Assembly: GCA_023091665.1 (NCBI GenBank)
Contig: JALJCQ010000004.1
Location: 868,001 to 932,000, forward strand
Direction of reading: 5' to 3'
DNA: 64,000 bases
DNA from: Pythium myriotylum
Lineage: Eukaryota > Oomycota > Peronosporomycetes > Pythiales > Pythiaceae
Shown: positions 47,334 through 58,218 of the stretch, in pieces
Numbering within the stretch: the stretch's first letter is position 1
Layout of the letters: the number at the start of each line of letters is the position of its first letter
Notes under the pieces: model-generated
The model's input: only the letters and a program-made list of their open reading frames with translations
What the model was told of the DNA's origin: nothing
Database searches by the model: none
Made by a program: the position numbers and the translations under genes

Positions 47334-47681
47334 CTCCCCCTCGACTCGACTGCGTCTTGAACACCAAGCTTGGTGCGGAGCACGTCGAACTGGACAGTGG
47401 GGATCGGCTTGGTCATGATGTCGGCAAGCATGTCTTGGGTCGGGCAATACTGGAGAGACACTTGGCCGTCCTCGACCTTCTCACGAACGAAGTGGTAGCG
47501 AATGTCGATGTGCTTGGTGCGCTTGTGGAACTCGGGGTTCTTGGCCAACGCGATCGCACCTTGGTTGTCTTCGTACACCGTGAGCGCTTGGTCGCTTGCA
47601 ACTTCGCCGAGTTCGCACAGGAACGCCTTGAGCCACACGGCTTCTTGGATCGCTTCCGATAGAGCCATGTACTCTGCTTCG
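47288..47681 (-). pseudogene. T2 gag-pol 3' fragment
   Basis: Repeat of the T1 fragment with identical translation and the same CTTCG breakpoint. Confidence 0.9.
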
Positions 47682-47751
47682 TGTTGAAGATGATGCGCCT
47701 CGAACCCAGCGTCATCATTCCAGTTGAAGCTCGGCAGTTGAAGCTCGGCTG
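47682..47751 (+). repeat. 70-bp 5' fragment of a plus-oriented LTR (T2)
   Basis: Repeat of 46889-46958, ending GGCTG directly before the 3' LTR of element A. Confidence 0.85.
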
Positions 47752-48126
47752 TGTTGGAAGGTCGCTTGGTTGGTGGGATGCAAAATGCAAAGTGAATTGA
47801 TCGGGACTTAGTTCGCTACTGCTACCTCTAAGCCGTCTGTGTGTGTCCTACGCTACCATAATCAAATGTATGTCCTACCTATCGTAAACATATGCAAACA
47901 TAAACTGACTTCGTGGATACTTCAACGAAGTCGATGGGTGGCACTGGATTCAAACCAGAACCAGACGGAGAATCTTCCACATGTCGAATCTTCCACATGT
48001 CGAATCTTCCACATGTCGAATCTTCCACGGAGAATCTTCTGCAGGAGAATCTTCTACAGCCGAGCTTCAACTGCCGAGCTTCAACTGGAATGATGACGCT
48101 GGGTTCGAGGCGCATCATCTTCAACA
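47752..48126 (-). repeat. A 3' LTR (375 bp)
   Basis: Third copy of the LTR seen in T1 and T2; six GAAGATTC blocks; purine tract at 48127-48134. Confidence 0.95.
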
Positions 48127-48869
48127 CTCCCCCTCGACTCGACTGCGTCTTGAACACCAAGCTTGGTGCGGAGCACGTCGAACTGGACAGTGGGGATCGG
48201 CTTGGTCATGATGTCGGCAAGCATGTCTTGGGTCGGGCAATACTGGAGAGACACTTGGCCGTCCTCGACCTTCTCACGAACGAAGTGGTAGCGAATGTCG
48301 ATGTGCTTGGTGCGCTTGTGGAACTCGGGGTTCTTGGCCAACGCGATCGCACCTTGGTTGTCTTCGTACACCGTGAGCGCTTGGTCGCTTGCAACTTCGC
48401 CGAGTTCGCACAGGAACGCCTTGAGCCACACGGCTTCTTGGATCGCTTCCGATAGAGCCATGTACTCTGCTTCGGTCGAGGAGAGGGCGACAGTTCGCTG
48501 CTTCTTGCTGCGCCAGCTGATGCATCCGCCGTTGAGCATGAACACGTAGCCGCTGGTGCTTCGACGTGACTCGATGTCGCCAGCCCAGTCGGCGTCGGAG
48601 TAGCCGACCAGTCTTCCGTCGTTCGATGCCGAGAACTGCAGGCCGTACGTCGGAGTCGCTTGCAGATACCGGAGCACACGCTTGAGAGCTTGCCAGTGTG
48701 TTGGACACGGGTCCGCGGCGAACTGGCTGAGTGTGCCGACTGCCGCTGCGAGGTCTGGTCGAGTGCCGACCATGAGGTACATGAGTGCGCCGACTGCACT
48801 TCGGTACGGCACGTTCTTCATGGTGTCTTCGTGCTTGCAACCACCTTCGCACATGGCCTTGGTCAGCTT
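48081..48869 (-). pseudogene. A gag-pol, 3' segment
   Basis: About 262 codons from [10 protein letters not shown] (after RT) through complete RNase H (SDADW, STEAEY, YEDN) to the LTR-encoded stop. Joins in frame to 53967-57557 when B and one AGCTT are disregarded. Confidence 0.9.
48865..48869. repeat. Target-site duplication of B, left copy (AGCTT)
   Basis: Pairs with AGCTT at 53962-53966 and lies in host element A pol. With E1, one of only two insertions here whose both flanks are seen and match. Confidence 0.9.
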
Positions 48870-49228
48870 TGTTGAAGATGATGCGCCTCGAACCCAGCGT
48901 CATCATTCCAGTTGAAGCTCGGCAGTTGAAGCTCGGCTGTAGAAGATTCTCCTGCAGAAGATTCTCCGTGGAAGATTCGACATGTGGAAGATTCGACATG
49001 TGGAAGATTCTCCGTCTGGTTCTGGTTTGAATCCAGTGCCACCCATCGACTTCGCTGAAGTATCCACGAAGTCACTTCATGTTTGCATATGTTTACGATA
49101 GGTAGGACATACATTTGATTATGGTAGCGTAGGACACACACAGACGGCTTAGAGGTAGCAGCAGCGAACTAAGTCCCGATCAATTCACTTTGCATTTTGC
49201 ATCCCACCAACCAAGCGACCTTCCAACA
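48870..49228 (+). repeat. B 5' LTR (359 bp)
   Basis: Five GAAGATTC blocks. The putative core promoter TCACTTTGCATTTTGC is at 49185-49200. Confidence 0.95.
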
Positions 49229-49241
49229 GGTTATGAGCCCA
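49229..49241 (+). promoter_or_regulatory. B primer-binding site
   Basis: GGTTATGAGCCCA after the LTR, with the ATG at 49233. Confidence 0.75.
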
Positions 49242-52200
49242 AGCCCAGCCGACTCTGCCTCCACCGACTTCGCCTCCCCAGCCTTCGCCATGGATTCGAC
49301 CACCCCAGCCCGCATCAACAAGTTCGACGGAACCAACTTCCACACATGGGAGTTCAAGATGCAGATGGTGCTCGAAGAACGCGACGTCTGGGAAGTTGTC
49401 TGTGGAGAGGTCAAACTCGAGCAGTGCCAGACCGACGCGGACCGAGCCCTCTTCAAGAAGAAGTCTCGCAAGGCGCTCGCGATGATCTGTCTCGCGATGG
49501 AAGACTCGCAGCTCCCGCTGGTTCGGTCGGCGAGTGGTGCGCAAGATGCATGGTCAAGACTGGAAGAACACTTCGAGAAGAAGAGCCTTGCCAACAAGCT
49601 CTTTCTTCGTCGTCGTTTCTTCACGACCATGATGGAAGAAGGTGACGATGTGCTCACGCACATCAACAAGCTCAAGACCCTGGCGGAGCAACTCGACGCA
49701 GTCGGCGCTCCGGTCAGCGAAGACGACTTGGTGATCACGCTTCTCGGCAGTCTCAGCGAGTCGTACCAGTTCCTCATCACGGCATTGGAGTCGCGTGTCG
49801 ACGCGCTCACGTGGGAACTCGTGACGTCTCGGCTGCTCCATGAAGACATGAAGCGCAAGGAGCAAGGTGGCGACGGAGCCACGCTTGGCCAAGCGTTCAT
49901 GACAAGTGACGCGAAGTCCAAGGGCCGTGCAGTCAAGAAGACTGGCACGTGCAACTACTGCGGCAAGATCGGTCATTGGGCCGCGGAGTGCCACTCGCGT
50001 GTCAAGGACAACGGCAACGGCAACGGCAACTCCGGCGGCAACGGCAACGGCAACGGAAACAGCAACCCTCGGCAACGGTTCCAGCGAGCCAACCTTGCGC
50101 GAGATGAAGACCCCGGCGAGTACCTGTTCTCGGTCGGGAAGACCCAAGGCAAGTCGAGTCAATCCACGGCGTGGTTGGTCGACTCGGGTGCGACTCAGCA
50201 CATGTCGCGAACCAAGCAGTTCATGATGAACTACAAGAAGATTGAACCAGTCGACGTGCATCTGGCCGATGATGGCACGGTCCAAGCAGTTGGCGTGGGA
50301 GACATTCTCATGTCGATGAAGACTCCAAGCGGTGTCAAGAAGGGTTTGCTCACCAACGTGTGGCATATCCCCAAGCTCAGCCGCAACCTGTTCTCGGTCG
50401 GAAGATTCACGGAGGACGTTGCTCCCGTGACGTTCGACAAGGACGGTTGCTTCGTCGTTCTCAAGGGCGCCAAGCGGACCATCGGCACTCGTATCGGCAA
50501 GGGTCTGTTCAAGCTCAACATGTCTCCAGTGTCGATTGAAGCAGCCCACGCCGCCAGTACAAGACGAGGTCGCGCCATGTCCAAGTCGTACCTGTGGCAC
50601 CTCCGACTCGGTCACATCGGCTTCAGCGGTCTCGAAGCCATCGTCAAGAAGGACCTCGCCGACGGACTCGACATTGGGTCTGTGCAAGAGTGGGAGGTCT
50701 GTGAAGGCTGTGCACTCGGCAAGCTGACTCGCGTCAAGTTCCAGTCGGGCACGACCAAGCGGTCTGCGAATCTGCTTGACGTCGTGTACAGCGATGTGGC
50801 CGGCCCCATGAAGACTCCGACTTTCGGTGGCATGAAGTACTTTGCCACCTTCACCGACGACAAGTCTCGACTGTGCAAGTTGTACCTCATGCGGTCCAAG
50901 GACGAAGTCTACGACAAGTTCGTCGAGTTCGTCAACTGGGCCGAGAACCAAACCGGTCGTCGAGTCAAGGTGCTTCGAACCGACGGCGGCGGCGAGTACC
51001 AGTCGGCCAAGCTTGCCAAGTTCTGCCGCAAGCGTGGCATCGAGCACGACGTCACGCCGCCATACACGCCTCAGTTGAACGGTGTGGCGGAGCGCATGAA
51101 CCGAACCATCGGTGAGTGTGGTCGTTGCAAGCTCCACCATGCCAACTTGTCCGACGAGTACTGGGGCGAAGCCGTCATGACTGCAGTCGAAGTTCGCAAC
51201 CGACTTCCGACCCGCGCTCAAGACTTGTACAAGTCGCCGTACGAAGAATGGTACGGGAAGAAGCCCTTGCTCGCCAACTTCAAGGTGTTCGGCTGCCATG
51301 CGTACGTCCACGTGCCCAAGGAGAAGCGGTCGAAGTTCGACGCCCGAGCCATCTTGTGTCGGTTCCTCGGCTACTCGGACCACGAGAAGGCGTATCGGTT
51401 TGAAGAAATCGCAACCGGCCGGATCGTCATCAGTCGAGACGCGCAGTTCATGGAAGACACATTCGACGATGGCATGCGCGAAGAACCCTGGAGCAAGTCC
51501 GTCGAGTTCCGCGGCGATGAAGATGATGAAGATCAAGATGAAGCAACCGACAACCAAGATGATGAAGACATGGGTGAGCAGCCAGCCTCACCAGCACCAA
51601 GTCAGCGCAGCTACGAGCGACCGGAGTGGCAACAGGGCCAGCGGTCGCAGCGTCCAGCAGCACCAGCATCGGCCCAGCAGCCGAATGTCGACTACGCACC
51701 AGGGTCCAAGCGCCACTCTCGCACGCACTCGCTCGAGAACCTGGCTGAACCGCCAGTTGAGAAGCGCTACGGACGGGTTGGTCGCACAAGTGGTGCGACT
51801 CCACCACCCACGCAAGGTTCAAGGACATCGCTCGAAGATCTGTCTGCACTGCTCACGTCGATCGAAGAGGAAGGCGTAGAAGATGAAGACGAAGAAGGCG
51901 AAGACGTGCAAGAACAAGGGGGAGAAGACCAAGATTACGAAGAGTTTGCTCTCGTCGTGAATTCAGGGGGAGAGTTGCCGACATCGTTCAAGTCGGCGAT
52001 GGAATCCGACGACGCCAGCAACTGGAAGGAAGCTTGCGACTCCGAGCTCGAGTCGCTCAAGAAGAACGAGACATGGGACCTAGTCCCTTTGCCAGCCGGA
52101 CGCAAGGCCATCACCAGCAAGTGGGTGTTCAAGGTCAAGGAAACCGCCGAAGGACTCGTCGAGCGGTACAAGGCTCGACTCGTTGCCAAGGGGTTCCTGC

Positions 52201-53600
52201 AGAAGTACGGCATCGACTTCGAAGAGACGTTCGCACCCGTCGCCAAGTTCACGTCGATCCGAACCATCCTCAGCATCGCCGCTCGACACAAGCTCATGAT
52301 CCATCAGATGGATGTCAAGACGGCGTTCCTGAACGGCAACCTCGACGAAGAAATCTACATGAAGCAACCCGAAGGCTTCGTCGACCAGCGCCACCCCGAC
52401 TACGTGTGCAAGCTCAAGCGCTCGCTCTACGGTCTCAAGCAGTCGCCACGCATGTGGAACCAGACCATCGACGCCTTCATGCGCAAGGTCGGCTTCACCA
52501 AGTGCGAGATGGACCACTGCGTGTACGTCAAGCGGAGCGGCTCAGCGATGATCTTCGTGGTGATCTACGTCGACGACCTCATCCTCGCCTGCAACAGCCT
52601 CGAGTTGCTCACGGCGACCAAGCGTGCACTCAGCGAACGCTTCGAGATGTCCGACCTCGGCGAACTCAAGTACTGCCTCGGCATGGAAGTTGATCAAGAC
52701 CCCAAGTCCGGCGACGTGACCATGCGGCAGACCAAGTTCCTGCAGTCGATCCTGACCAAGTTCGGCATGCAAGACTGCAAACCAGTGAGGACCCCTCAAG
52801 ACCCCGGACTCAAGCTGACCAAGGCCATGTGTGAAGGTGGTTGCAAGCACGAAGACACCATGAAGAACGTGCCGTACCGAAGTGCAGTCGGCGCACTGAT
52901 GTACCTCATGGTCGGCACTCGACCAGACCTCGCAGCGGCAGTCGGCACACTCAGCCAGTTCGCCGCGGACCCGTGTCCAACACATTGGCAAGCTCTCAAG
53001 CGTGTGCTCCGGTATCTGCAAGCGACTCCGACGTACGGCCTGCAGTTCTCGGTACCGAACGACGGAAGACTGGTCGGCTACTCCGACGCCGACTGGGCTG
53101 GCGACATCGAGTCACGTCGAAGCACCAGCGGCTACGTGTTCATGCTCAACGGCGGATGCATCAGCTGGCGCAGCAAGAAGCAGCGAACTGTCGCCCTCTC
53201 CTCGACCGAAGCAGAGTACATGGCTCTATCGGAAGCGATCCAAGAAGCCGTGTGGCTCAAGGCGTTCCTGTGCGAACTCGGCGAAGTTGCAAGCGACCAA
53301 GCGCTCACGGTGTACGAAGACAACCAAGGTGCGATCGCGTTGGCCAAGAACCCCGAGTTCCACAAGCGCACCAAGCACATCGACATTCGCTACCACTTCG
53401 TTCGTGAGAAGGTCGAGGACGGCCAAGTGTGTCTGCAGTATTGCCCGACCCAAGACATGCTTGCCGACATCATGACCAAGCCGATCCCCACTGTCCAGTT
53501 CGACGTGCTCCGCACCAAGCTTGGTGTTCAAGACGCAGTCGAGTCGAGGGGGAGTGTTGAAGATGATGCGCCTCGAACCCAGCGTCATCATTCCAGTTGA
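49233..53600 (+). CDS. B gag-pol polyprotein (1455 aa, intact)
   Basis: Complete Ty1/copia polyprotein with CCHC knuckle, DSGA protease, HHCC and D,D35E integrase, YVDD RT, RNase H motifs and the stop in the 3' LTR. It has the long acidic linker ([15 protein letters not shown]) and a Gly-Met-Arg variant before it. It lacks a few residues in a second acidic segment (DQDYEEFA for [10 protein letters not shown]), a change shared with C. Its Gag has Trp-Glu-Phe in place of Trp-Lys-Phe. With both LTRs and a primer-binding site, B is a candidate autonomous element. Confidence 0.95.
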   Translation: MSPSPADSASTDFASPAFAMDSTTPARINKFDGTNFHTWEFKMQMVLEERDVWEVVCGEVKLEQCQTDADRALFKKKSRKALAMICLAMEDSQLPLVRSASGAQDAWSRLEEHFEKKSLANKLFLRRRFFTTMMEEGDDVLTHINKLKTLAEQLDAVGAPVSEDDLVITLLGSLSESYQFLITALESRVDALTWELVTSRLLHEDMKRKEQGGDGATLGQAFMTSDAKSKGRAVKKTGTCNYCGKIGHWAAECHSRVKDNGNGNGNSGGNGNGNGNSNPRQRFQRANLARDEDPGEYLFSVGKTQGKSSQSTAWLVDSGATQHMSRTKQFMMNYKKIEPVDVHLADDGTVQAVGVGDILMSMKTPSGVKKGLLTNVWHIPKLSRNLFSVGRFTEDVAPVTFDKDGCFVVLKGAKRTIGTRIGKGLFKLNMSPVSIEAAHAASTRRGRAMSKSYLWHLRLGHIGFSGLEAIVKKDLADGLDIGSVQEWEVCEGCALGKLTRVKFQSGTTKRSANLLDVVYSDVAGPMKTPTFGGMKYFATFTDDKSRLCKLYLMRSKDEVYDKFVEFVNWAENQTGRRVKVLRTDGGGEYQSAKLAKFCRKRGIEHDVTPPYTPQLNGVAERMNRTIGECGRCKLHHANLSDEYWGEAVMTAVEVRNRLPTRAQDLYKSPYEEWYGKKPLLANFKVFGCHAYVHVPKEKRSKFDARAILCRFLGYSDHEKAYRFEEIATGRIVISRDAQFMEDTFDDGMREEPWSKSVEFRGDEDDEDQDEATDNQDDEDMGEQPASPAPSQRSYERPEWQQGQRSQRPAAPASAQQPNVDYAPGSKRHSRTHSLENLAEPPVEKRYGRVGRTSGATPPPTQGSRTSLEDLSALLTSIEEEGVEDEDEEGEDVQEQGGEDQDYEEFALVVNSGGELPTSFKSAMESDDASNWKEACDSELESLKKNETWDLVPLPAGRKAITSKWVFKVKETAEGLVERYKARLVAKGFLQKYGIDFEETFAPVAKFTSIRTILSIAARHKLMIHQMDVKTAFLNGNLDEEIYMKQPEGFVDQRHPDYVCKLKRSLYGLKQSPRMWNQTIDAFMRKVGFTKCEMDHCVYVKRSGSAMIFVVIYVDDLILACNSLELLTATKRALSERFEMSDLGELKYCLGMEVDQDPKSGDVTMRQTKFLQSILTKFGMQDCKPVRTPQDPGLKLTKAMCEGGCKHEDTMKNVPYRSAVGALMYLMVGTRPDLAAAVGTLSQFAADPCPTHWQALKRVLRYLQATPTYGLQFSVPNDGRLVGYSDADWAGDIESRRSTSGYVFMLNGGCISWRSKKQRTVALSSTEAEYMALSEAIQEAVWLKAFLCELGEVASDQALTVYEDNQGAIALAKNPEFHKRTKHIDIRYHFVREKVEDGQVCLQYCPTQDMLADIMTKPIPTVQFDVLRTKLGVQDAVESRGSVEDDAPRTQRHHSS
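53547..53554 (+). promoter_or_regulatory. B polypurine tract
   Basis: AGGGGGAG directly before the 3' LTR. Confidence 0.85.
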
Positions 53601-53961
53601 AGCTCGGCAGTTGAAGCTCGGCTGTAGAAGATTCTCCTGCAGAAGATTCTCCGTGGAAGATTCGACATGTGGAAGATTCGACATGTGGAAGATTCGACAT
53701 GTGGAAGATTCGACATGTGGAAGATTCGACATGTGGAAGATTCTCCGTCTGGTTCTGGTTTGAATCCAGTGCCACCCATCGACTTCGTTGAAGTATCCAC
53801 GAAGTCAGTTTATGTTTGCATATGTTTACGATAGGTAGGACATACATTTGATTACGGTAGCGTAGGACACACACAGACGGCTTAGAGGTAGCAGTAGCGA
53901 ACTAAGTCCCGATCAATTCACTTTGCATTTTGCATCCCACCAACCAAGCGACCTTCCAACA
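53555..53961 (+). repeat. B 3' LTR (407 bp)
   Basis: Eight GAAGATTC blocks, including a run of five GAAGATTCGACATGTG modules, against two such modules in its 5' LTR. Confidence 0.95.
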
Positions 53962-56900
53962 AGCTTGAGTCCGGGGTCTTGAGGAGTCCTCACTGGTTTG
54001 CAGTCTTGCATGCCGAACTTGGTCAGGATCGACTGCAGGAACTTGGTCTGCCGCATCGTCACGTCGCCGGACTTGGGGTCTTGATCAACTTCCATGCCGA
54101 GGCAGTACTTGAGTTCGCCGAGGTCGGACATCTCGAAGCGTTCGCTGAGTGCACGCTTGGTCGCCGTGAGCAACTCGAGGCTGTTGCAGGCGAGGATGAG
54201 GTCGTCGACGTAGATCACCACGAAGATCATCGCTGAGCCGCTCCGCTTGACGTACACGCAGTGGTCCATCTCGCACTTGGTGAAGCCGACCTTGCGCATG
54301 AAGGCGTCGATGGTCTGGTTCCACATGCGTGGCGACTGCTTGAGACCGTAGAGCGAGCGCTTGAGCTTGCACACGTAGTCGGGGTGGCGCTGGTCGACGA
54401 AGCCTTCGGGTTGCTTCATGTAGATTTCTTCGTCGAGGTTGCCGTTCAGGAACGCCGTCTTGACATCCATCTGATGGATCATGAGCTTGTGTCGAGCGGC
54501 GATGCTGAGGATGGTGCGGATCGACGTGAACTTGGCGACGGGTGCGAACGTCTCTTCGAAGTCGATGCCGTACTTCTGCAGGAACCCCTTGGCAACGAGT
54601 CGAGCCTTGTACCGCTCGACGAGTCCTTCGGCGGTTTCCTTGACCTTGAACACCCACTTGCTGGTGATGGCCTTGCGTCCGGCTGGCAAAGGGACTAGGT
54701 CCCAGGTCTCGTTCTTCTTGAGCGACTCGAGCTCGGAGTCGCAGGCTTCCTTCCAGTTGCTGGCGTCGTCGGATTCCATCGCCGACTTGAACGATGTCGG
54801 CAACTCTCCCCCTGAATTCACGACGAGAGCAAACGCTTCGAGATCGTAATCTTGGTCTTCTCCCCCTTGTTCTTGCACGTCTTCGCCTTCTTCGTCTTCA
54901 TCTTCTACGCCTTCCTCTTCGATCGACGTGAGCAGTGCAGACAGATCTTCGAGCGATGTCCTTGAACCTTGCGTGGGTGGTGGAGTCGCACCACTTGTGC
55001 GACCAACCCGTCCGTAGCGCTTCTCAACTGGCGGTTCAGCCAGGTTCTCGAGCGAGTGCGTGCGAGAGTGGCGCTTGGACCCTGGTGCGTAGTCGACATT
55101 CGGCTGCTGGGCCGATGCTGGTGCTGCTGGACGCTGCGACCGCTGGCCCTGTTGCCACTCCGGTCGCTCGTAGCTGCGCTGACTTGGTGCTGGTGAGGCT
55201 GGCTGCTCACCCATGTCTTCATCATCTTGGTTGTCGGTTGCTTCATCTTGATCTTGATCATCATCCTCGTCGCGGAACTCGACGGACTTGCTCCAGGGTT
55301 CTTCGCGCTTGCCATCGTCGAATGTGTCTTCCATGAACTGCGCGTCTCGACTGATGACGATCCGACCGGTTGCGATTTCTTCAAACCGATACGCCTTCTC
55401 GTGGTCCGAGTAGCCGAGGAACCGACACAAGATGGCTCGGGCGTCGAACTTCGACCGCTTCTCCTTGGGCACGTGGACGTACGCATGGCAGCCGAACACC
55501 TTGAAGTTGGCGAGCAAGGGCTTCTTCCCGTACCATTCTTCGTACGGCGACTTGTACGAGTCTTGAGCGCGGGTCGGAAGTCGGTTGCGAACTTCGACTG
55601 CAGTCATGACGGCTTCGCCCCAGTACTCGTCGGACAAGTTGGCATGGTGGAGCTTGCAACGACCACACTCACCGATGGTTCGGTTCATGCGCTCCGCCAC
55701 ACCGTTCAACTGAGGCGTGTATGGCGGCGTGACATCGTGCTCGATGCCATGCTTGCGACAGAACTTGGCAAGCTTGGCCGACTGGTACTCGCCGCCGCCG
55801 TCGGTTCGAAGCACCTTGACTCGACGACCGGTTTGGTTCTCGGCCCAGTTGACGAACTCGACGAACTTGTCGTAGACTTCGTCCTTGGACCGCATGAGGT
55901 ACAACTTGCACAGTCGAGACTTGTCGTCGGTGAAGGTGGCAAAGTACTTCATGCCACCGAAAGTCGGAGTCTTCATGGGGCCGGCCACATCGCTGTACAC
56001 GACGTCAAGCAGATTCGCAGACCGCTTGGTCGTGCCCGACTGGAACTTGACGCGAGTCAGCTTGCCGAGTGCACAGCCTTCACAGACCTCCCACTCCTGC
56101 ACAGACCCAATGTCGAGTCCGTCGGCGAGGTCCTTCTTGACGATGGCTTCGAGACCGCTGAAGCCGATGTGACCGAGTCGGAGGTGCCACAGGTACGACT
56201 TGGACATGGCGCGACCTCGTCTTGCACTGGCGGCGTGGGCTGCTTCAATCGACACTGGAGACATGTTGAGCTTGAACAGACCCTTGCCGATGCGAGTGCC
56301 GATGGTCCGCTTGGCGCCCTTCAGCATGACAAAGCAACCGTCCTTGTCGAACGTCACGGGAGCAACGTCCTCCGTGAATCTTCCGACCGAGAACAGGTTG
56401 CGGCTGAGCTTGGGGATATGCCACACGTTGGTGAGCAAACCCTTCTTGACACCGCTTGGGGTCTTCATCGACATGAGAATGTCTCCCACGCCAACCGCTT
56501 GGACCGTGCCATCATCGGCCAGATGCACGTCGACTGGGTCGATCTTCTTGTAGTTCATCATGAACTGCTTGGTTCGCGACATGTGCTGAGTCGCACCCGA
56601 GTCGACCAACCACGCCGTGGATTGACTCGACTTGCCTTGGGTCTTCCCGACCGAGAACAGGTACTCGCCGGGGTCTTCATCTCGCGCAAGGTTCGCTCGC
56701 TGGAACCGTTGCCGAGGGTTGCCGTTGCCGTTTCCGTTGCCGTTGCCGTTGCCGCCGGAGTTGCCGTTGCCGTTGCCGTTGTCCTTGACACGCGAGTGGC
56801 ACTCCGCGGCCCAATGACCGATCTTGCCGCAGTAGTTGCACGTGCCAGTCTTCTTGACTGCACGGCCCTTGGACTTCGCGTCACTTGTCATGAACGCTTG

Positions 56901-57557
56901 GCCAAGCGTGGCTCCGTCGCCACCTTGCTCCTTGCGCTTCATGTCTTCATGGAGCAGCCGAGACGTCACGAGTTCCCACGTGAGTGCGTCGACACGCGAC
57001 TCCAACGCCGTGATGAGGAACTGGTACGACTCGCTGAGACTGCCGAGAAGCGTGATCACCAAGTCGTCTTCGCTGACCGGAGCGCCGACTGCGTCGAGTT
57101 GCTCCGCCAGGGTCTTGAGCTTGTTGATGTGCGTGAGCACATCGTCACCTTCTTCCATCATGGTCGTGAAGAAACGACGACGAAGAAAGAGCTTGTTGGC
57201 AAGGCTCTTCTTCTCGAAGTGTTCTTCCAGTCTTGACCATGCATCTTGCGCACCACTCGCCGACCGAACCAGCGGGAGCTGCGAGTCTTCCATCGCGAGA
57301 CAGATCATCGCGAGCGCCTTGCGAGACTTCTTCTTGAAGAGGGCTCGGTCCGCGTCGGTCTGGCACTGCTCGAGTTTGACCTCTCCACAGACAACTTCCC
57401 AGACGTCGCGTTCTTCGAGCACCATCTGCATCTTGAACTTCCATGTGTGGAAGTTGGTTCCGTCGAACTTGTTGATGCGGGCTGGGTTGGTCGAATCCAT
57501 GGCGAAGGCTGGGGAGGCGAAGTCGGTGGAGGCAGAGTCGGCTGGGCTTGGGCTCAT
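53962..57557 (-). pseudogene. A gag-pol, 5' segment
   Basis: Starts at the ATG inside the primer-binding site (57549-57561) and reads Gag, CCHC knuckle, protease, integrase and RT with YVDD intact, up to PGLKL where B is inserted. Private changes include Asn in DSTNPAR and Val-to-Met in CFVMLKG (the Met also in C). The linker is the [15 protein letters not shown] type shared with U9. The predicted frame continues for a few residues into B's LTR and stops. Confidence 0.9.
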
Positions 57558-57561
57558 AACC

Positions 57562-57855
57562 TGTTGGAAGGTCGCTTGGTTGGTGGGATGCAAAATGCAA
57601 AGTGAATTGATCGGGACTTAGTTCGCTGCTGCTACCTCTAAGCCGTCTGTGTGTGTCCTACGCTACCATAATCAAATGTATGTCCTACCTATCGTAAACA
57701 TATGCAAACATAAACTGACTTCGTGGATACTTCAACGAAGTCGATGGGTGGCACTGGATTCAAACCAGAACCAGACGGAGAATCTTCCACATGTCGAATC
57801 TTCCACATGTCGAATCTTCCACGGAGAATCTTCTGCAGGAGAATCTTCTACAGCC
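57562..57855 (-). repeat. A 5' LTR fragment (294 bp)
   Basis: Inner portion of the 5' LTR, cut at CAGCC by the 5' terminus of element C. Adding the 70-bp LTR fragment of T1/T2 and subtracting the 5-bp target gives exactly 359 bp, a known LTR size class here. Confidence 0.9.
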
Positions 57856-58214
57856 TGTTGAAGATGATGCGCCTCGAACCCAGCGTCATCATTCCAGTTG
57901 AAGCTCGGCAGTTGAAGCTCGGCTGTAGAAGATTCTCCTGCAGAAGATTCTCCGTGGAAGATTCGACATGTGGAAGATTCGACATGTGGAAGATTCTCCG
58001 TCTGGTTCTGGTTTGAATCCAGTGCCACCCATCGACTTCGTTGAAGTATCCACGAAGTCACTTCATGTTTGCATATGTTTACGATAGGTAGGACATACAT
58101 TTGATTATGGTAGCGTAGGACACACACAGACGGCTTAGAGGTAGCAGTAGCGAACTAAGTCCCGATCAATTCACTTTGCATTTTGCATCCCACCAACCAA
58201 GCGACCTTCCAACA
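57856..58214 (+). repeat. C 5' LTR (359 bp)
   Basis: Five GAAGATTC blocks, the same class as the B 5' LTR. The primer-binding site follows at 58215-58227. Confidence 0.95.
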
Positions 58215-58218
58215 GGTT

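Larger units (their letters stand above)
46166..47751 (-). repeat. 793-bp tandem repeat, copies T1 and T2
   Basis: Two adjacent 793-bp copies (46166-46958 and 46959-47751). Each has a complete 375-bp LTR, 348 bp of pol 3' end, and a 70-bp fragment of an LTR in the opposite orientation. A third copy of the LTR-pol part starts at 47752 but continues into full-length element A. Unequal crossover between the first and third LTR would create the extra copy. Confidence 0.9.
48870..53961 (+). mobile_element. Element B: complete copia element nested in A
   Basis: 5092-bp plus-strand element with 5' LTR, primer-binding site, intact gag-pol, purine tract and 3' LTR, antisense to its host. The LTRs differ by 48 bp (three 16-bp repeat modules) and about five substitutions, more than E1, although the target duplication is perfect. 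Repeat-array instability or gene conversion after insertion may account for this. Confidence 0.95.
47752..57855 (-). mobile_element. Element A: copia element split by nested element B
   Basis: Minus-strand element with its 3' LTR at 47752-48126 and its 5' LTR beginning at 57562. The internal region is continuous except for B (48870-53961), bracketed by AGCTT on both sides. The 5' LTR is itself cut at 57855 (CAGCC) by element C. A contains no other obvious lesion in pol. Confidence 0.9.
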
